Origin: an uncultured Clostridia bacterium
GTDB taxonomy: Bacteria > Bacillota > Clostridia > Oscillospirales > Oscillospiraceae
DNA length: 9,523 nt
Assembly: GCA_946187475.1 (NCBI GenBank)
Contig: CAMHRJ010000061.1
Span: forward strand, 1 to 9,523
Reading direction: 5' to 3'
Positions 6,995 through 9,523 of this stretch are shown piece by piece. The translations under genes were made by a program, and so were the position numbers. Every line of letters begins with the position of its first letter. Position 1 is the first letter of the stretch. The notes beneath the pieces are model-generated. The model had not been told where the DNA came from. It saw nothing but the letters and a program-made list of their open reading frames with translations, and made no database searches.

Positions 6995-7067
6995 GTAATC
7001 ATTTGGCGTGCGAACACGCCAAATACGCGGTTATTACCGCCTGTTTCCGCGCAGCGGAAATGATTAC
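6995..7067 (+). ncRNA. Cloverleaf B: second four-way junction structure, 73 nt
   Basis: A perfect 7-bp closing stem (GTAATCA 6995-7001 with TGATTAC 7061-7067) encloses three perfect hairpins. Arm 1 is TTTGGCGTG-CGAA-CACGCCAAA (7002-7023). Arm 2 is GCGGT-TATT-ACCGC (7027-7040). Arm 3 is TTTCCGC-GCA-GCGGAAA (7044-7060). Linkers of three bases (TAC, CTG) separate the arms, and none separates arms 1 and 3 from the closing stem. Of the 73 bases, 56 are paired. It is tRNA-sized but has no anticodon loop or T-loop. It ends 28 bases before the GAGGAGG ribosome binding site. I recognise no RNA family. Confidence 0.55.
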
Positions 7068-7109
7068 TTAGGTATGATGGGCCCAGAATCCAACCGAGGA
7101 GGAAGCAAT

Positions 7110-7877
7110 ATGAAACAGCACACCATCATTGACAAGGTGAAATGTATCGGCTGCGGCCAGTGCGCGGCGGACTGCGTGTCCCAGTGCATCACCCTGAAGG
7201 ACGGCAAAGCCGAGGTCAACGAGCCCTTCTGCATCGGCTGCGGCCACTGCTACGCCATCTGCCCGAAAGACGCCGTGACCATCACCGGCTGGGGCGAGGT
7301 CCCGGAGACGCCCGCCGCCGCGCCCGTGGCGCCCGAGGCCCTGATGGGCATGATGAAGAGCCGCCGCTCCACCCGGCAGTTCCAGGACAAGCCCGTGCCC
7401 CAGGCGGTCATCGACCAGCTGCTGGAGGCCGCCCGCTACTGTCCCACCGCCGAGAACCACCAGGTAGTGGAGTATCTGATCCTGGACGAGAAAAAGGCTC
7501 AGGCCGAGGCCATGGCCGTGGAGAGTCTGCGGAAAATGAAGAAGATGCTGGACAAGGTGGTCCCCGCCCTGGCCAACCAGGACATCGACGACCACTTCTT
7601 CTTCAAGGGCGCGCCCCTGGTCATCCTGGTCACCAACAAGGCTGACATGGACAACGGTCTCGCCGCCAGCTACATCGAGCTCATGGCCAACAGCCTGGGG
7701 CTGGGCGTCCTGTACAGCGGCTTTTTCCGGGTCGTCGTCAAGTTCAATTCCAAGCTGCGCAAGCTGCTGAAAATCCGCCGTGGCTACCATCTCACCGCCT
7801 GCATGGTCATCGGCTATCCCAAGGTCAAGTACCAGCGCATCCCCCCGCGCCTGCCCGTGAAGGTAGACCGGAGATAA
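7110..7877 (+). CDS. Two-[4Fe-4S] ferredoxin-nitroreductase fusion protein
   Basis: This 255-aa cytoplasmic redox protein joins a bacterial-type ferredoxin to an FMN-dependent nitroreductase-fold domain. The first cluster motif is Cys12-x2-Cys15-x2-Cys18-x3-Cys22. The second is Cys41-x2-Cys44-x2-Cys47-x3-Cys51-Pro. After a short Ala/Pro linker (about 63-78) the nitroreductase domain begins with MKSRRSTRQF (82-91), the usual FMN-contacting start, and runs to the C-terminus (GYHLTACMVIGYPKVKYQRIPPR). Such fusions are common in anaerobic Clostridia and probably pass electrons from reduced ferredoxin to FMN and then to an unknown organic acceptor. The ATG at 7110 is chosen because GAGGAGG lies 7 bases upstream and the first cluster then sits at the usual distance from the start. 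An in-frame GTG at 7008 lies inside cloverleaf B and has no ribosome binding site. It is probably monocistronic, with a terminator after it. Confidence 0.93.
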   Translation: MKQHTIIDKVKCIGCGQCAADCVSQCITLKDGKAEVNEPFCIGCGHCYAICPKDAVTITGWGEVPETPAAAPVAPEALMGMMKSRRSTRQFQDKPVPQAVIDQLLEAARYCPTAENHQVVEYLILDEKKAQAEAMAVESLRKMKKMLDKVVPALANQDIDDHFFFKGAPLVILVTNKADMDNGLAASYIELMANSLGLGVLYSGFFRVVVKFNSKLRKLLKIRRGYHLTACMVIGYPKVKYQRIPPRLPVKVDRR

Positions 7878-7894
7878 CTATCCAAAACGCACAC

Positions 7895-7930
7895 CAGCCG
7901 CCTCCGATGGAGGCGGCTGATTTTCTGTTT
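7895..7930 (+). terminator. Rho-independent terminator after the ferredoxin-nitroreductase gene
   Basis: CAGCCGCCTCC (7895-7905) and GGAGGCGGCTG (7909-7919) form a perfect 11-bp stem with a GAT loop. It is followed by ATTTTCTGTTT and starts 17 bases after the stop codon. Confidence 0.9.
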
Positions 7931-8005
7931 CCGCACCAAAAACTGGTTAAAAATGGGTATTAAGAATCTTCAAAACCTCCATGCACAAATTGCGCTTTAC
8001 AGAAT

Positions 8006-8031
8006 GGCCTTTGCGCGTTAGGATGAAGGCC
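8006..8031 (+). other. Weak hairpin in the leader of the transporter gene
   Basis: GGCCTT (8006-8011) can pair with AAGGCC (8026-8031) around a 14-base loop. TTGCGC occurs at 7990-7995 and again at 8011-8016, the second copy starting on the last base of the left arm. The stretch 7931-8073 otherwise shows no gene, no clear promoter and no riboswitch I recognise. Confidence 0.25.
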
Positions 8032-8073
8032 GAGTCAAAACAAAAATTTCACAAAGAGGAAGCGTAATTTGAC

Positions 8074-9426
8074 ATGAACCACCAACAGCCTGAACCCAAG
8101 CAGCGGTACGGTCTGCTGACCGCCATCACGCTGATCACCGGCACGGTCATCGGCAGCGGCATCTTCTTCAAGGCCTCCAGCGTCCTGACCGCCACCAACG
8201 GCAGCGTGCCGCTGGGCATCCTGATGTTTGCCCTGGCCGCCCTGGCCATCATCTTCGGCAGCCTCGCCATCGGCCAGGTGGCCGCCCGGACGGACAAGCC
8301 CGGCGGCATCATGACCTATTATGAGGAGTTCATCAGCCCCCGTATGGCCTGCGCCTACGGCTGGTTCGAGGTCTTTATCCACTATCCCGCCATCATCGCG
8401 GTCCTGTCCTGGATCGTCGGCGTGTACTTCTGCACGCTGTTCAACATCGACGGTTCTGTCCTGCTGCAGTGCCTGATCGGAACGGCGTGGATCCTGATCT
8501 GCTTTGCCTTCAACGCCCTCTCCCGCAAGGGCGGCGGCTATTTCCAGAACGCCTCCACCTTCATCAAGCTGGTGCCTCTGCTGCTGGTGGCCGTCTTCGG
8601 CCTCGTCCTGGGCGACCCCATCACCGCCCTGAAGGCCCGGCCCATTGCCGCAAACAGCGCCGCCGGTCTGCTGGCTGCCGTGGGCCCGCTGTGCTTTGCC
8701 TATGACGGCTGGCACGTGGCGACGTTCGTCCAGGCGGACATCAAAAACCCCAAGCGCAACATGCCGCTGGCCCTCTCCCTCACCCCCATCGTCATCACCA
8801 TCGTCTATATCTGCTATTTCTGGGGCATCTCCAGCATCCTGGGCCCGGAGAAGGTCATGGAGATGGGCTCCGCCCACGTGGCCGCAGCCATGGAAAAGAT
8901 CCTGGGCCCCCTGGGCGGCCGCGTGTTCTTCGTCTTCGTCATCATCTCCGTCATGGGCACGGTAAACGGCGAGACCATGGGCATCTGCCGCACGCCCTAC
9001 GCTCTGTCCCTGCGCAACATGTTCCCGGCAGCGGAGAAGCTCTCCGTCATCAACAAGGCGGAGATGCCGGTCTATTCCTGCCTGCTGGGCATGGTGATCT
9101 CTCTGGTGTGGATGGTCATCCACTATTTCTGCCAGACCACAGGCATCCTCGGCGCCTCCGACGTTTCGGAGATCGCCATCATGTCCAGCTACCTGCTGTA
9201 TCTGCCGCTGTACTATGTGGTCTTCCGGCTCTGGCGCCGGAAGGAGATCAAGAACATCTTCATGGGTCTGATCGTGCCGGTGCTGGCGGTGCTGGGCTCC
9301 GCCATCGCCATCCTGGACGGACTGCAGAACCCACTGTTCATCTGGTATCTGCTGATCTGCGGCTCCATCCTGCTGATCGCGTTTTTGTACTACGGAAAGC
9401 ACAAGGACGACATCCACTCCGTGTAA
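8074..9426 (+). CDS. APC-superfamily amino-acid transporter (SteT/LAT-like)
   Basis: This is a 450-aa inner-membrane amino-acid permease or exchanger. About twelve hydrophobic segments can be seen, near residues 13-32, 46-69, 92-115, 128-147, 162-180, 196-210, 234-253, 284-302, 334-352, 367-384, 396-414 and 421-439. The unwound substrate motif of TM1, GSGIF (27-31), is intact. TM6 and the loop after it carry YDGW (210-213) and ADIKNPKRNMP (221-231), the conserved signature of L-type and Ser/Thr exchangers such as SteT. Family knowledge suggests uptake or exchange of neutral amino acids; the exact substrate is not evident. The ATG at 8074 is the first in frame after a stop at 8065-8067. The ribosome binding site AGAGGA lies 13 bases upstream, which is rather far and could lower translation. 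No functional link with the neighbouring genes is visible. Confidence 0.92.
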   Translation: MNHQQPEPKQRYGLLTAITLITGTVIGSGIFFKASSVLTATNGSVPLGILMFALAALAIIFGSLAIGQVAARTDKPGGIMTYYEEFISPRMACAYGWFEVFIHYPAIIAVLSWIVGVYFCTLFNIDGSVLLQCLIGTAWILICFAFNALSRKGGGYFQNASTFIKLVPLLLVAVFGLVLGDPITALKARPIAANSAAGLLAAVGPLCFAYDGWHVATFVQADIKNPKRNMPLALSLTPIVITIVYICYFWGISSILGPEKVMEMGSAHVAAAMEKILGPLGGRVFFVFVIISVMGTVNGETMGICRTPYALSLRNMFPAAEKLSVINKAEMPVYSCLLGMVISLVWMVIHYFCQTTGILGASDVSEIAIMSSYLLYLPLYYVVFRLWRRKEIKNIFMGLIVPVLAVLGSAIAILDGLQNPLFIWYLLICGSILLIAFLYYGKHKDDIHSV

Positions 9427-9440
9427 TATCAAATGTATCC

Positions 9441-9470
9441 GGGACTGCCGCCCATACGGGCGACAGTCCC
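9441..9470 (+). terminator. Strong hairpin after the transporter gene, no T-tract
   Basis: GGGACTG (9441-9447) pairs with CAGTCCC (9464-9470), and CGCCC (9449-9453) with GGGCG (9458-9462), with one C/A mismatch between them and an ATAC loop. It starts 14 bases after the stop. The following TCAGCTTGTC is not T-rich, so it may act as a 3'-end stabiliser, with termination completed at the next hairpin. Confidence 0.55.
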
Positions 9471-9481
9471 TCAGCTTGTCA

Positions 9482-9509
9482 AAAAACCTCGTCTAAGGAC
9501 GAGATTTTT
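9482..9509 (+). terminator. Second hairpin with T-tract
   Basis: CTCGTC-TAAG-GACGAG (9488-9503) is a perfect 6-bp stem flanked by AAAAA (9482-9486) and TTTTT (9505-9509), which can extend the pairing past one mismatch. The A-tract/T-tract symmetry fits a bidirectional terminator. It sits immediately upstream of the promoter at 9509-9517. Confidence 0.65.
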
Positions 9510-9517
9510 GGTATAAT
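9509..9517 (+). promoter_or_regulatory. Extended -10 promoter for a gene beyond the right edge
   Basis: TGGTATAAT matches the extended -10 consensus exactly and is identical to the one at 6883-6891. Its spacer is occupied by the hairpin at 9488-9503. A GGAGGA at 9518-9523 ends the window; it lies before the predicted start site (about 9524), so it may not act as a ribosome binding site. Confidence 0.55.
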
Positions 9518-9523
9518 GGAGGA

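Noticed and set aside
6995..7067. tRNA gene reading of cloverleaf B
   Set aside because: The length and 7-bp closing stem fit, but there is no 7-base anticodon loop, no TTCRA T-loop and no D-loop GG; the arms are 9, 5 and 7 bp with loops of 4, 4 and 3 bases.
6889..7067. CRISPR array
   Set aside because: The palindromic arms differ in sequence and there are no identical repeats with regular spacers, and no cas genes are nearby.
7008..7109. Upstream GTG start adding 34 residues to the ferredoxin-nitroreductase
   Set aside because: The GTG lies within a hairpin stem without a ribosome binding site, and the extra residues encode nothing conserved; the ATG at 7110 has a strong GAGGAGG.
8035..9432. 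A 465-codon open frame on the minus strand opposite the APC transporter
   Set aside because: The translation is rich in Asp, Gln, His and Gly with no domain, as expected for the antisense of a hydrophobic membrane protein; the plus strand has clear APC motifs.

Overview
The window looks like chromosome from a high-GC, Gram-positive gut Clostridium-type bacterium, probably of the Oscillospiraceae (Oscillibacter/Flavonifractor-like). The grounds are GCC/CTG-rich codon use, strong AGGAGG-type ribosome binding sites, a lipoprotein-type solute-binding protein, a domain-swapped GH3 glucosidase of a type known from ruminal and gut Clostridia, and compact AT-rich promoters with extended -10 boxes. 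This placement is inference; no marker gene is present.

Layout: (1) 31-1313, minus strand: an ABC-transporter sugar-binding lipoprotein whose reading frame is broken by one missing base near 278; its permease genes would lie beyond the left edge. (2) 1314-1667: a divergent control region with extended -10 promoters and LacI-type operator candidates. (3) 1668-2654, plus strand: a LacI-family repressor ending in a strong terminator. (4) 2703-6754, minus strand: a two-gene glycosidase operon, transcribed GH3 first and then GH13, with a 4-base ATGA overlap. The GH3 protein has its two halves in reversed order. (5) 6755-7109: an intergenic region with back-to-back promoters. On the plus side it holds two consecutive tRNA-sized cloverleaf (four-way junction) structures with the same arm order and linker lengths. 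(6) 7110-7877, plus strand: a two-[4Fe-4S] ferredoxin-nitroreductase fusion and its terminator. (7) 8074-9426, plus strand: an APC-family amino-acid transporter, then two hairpins and a consensus extended -10 promoter for a gene beyond the right edge.

The left two thirds reads as a carbohydrate-use locus. A lipoprotein captures a sugar or oligosaccharide, a LacI-type regulator probably senses it, and two cytoplasmic glycosidases without signal peptides, one an alpha-glucosidase and one GH3 (beta-type), would break it down. The link between the regulator and the glycosidase operon is inference from proximity. The right third (redox flavoprotein, amino-acid transporter) is unrelated housekeeping or accessory content.

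The most unusual signal is the double cloverleaf at 6889-7067, which matches no RNA family I can name. The permuted GH3 is striking, but that architecture is already known.
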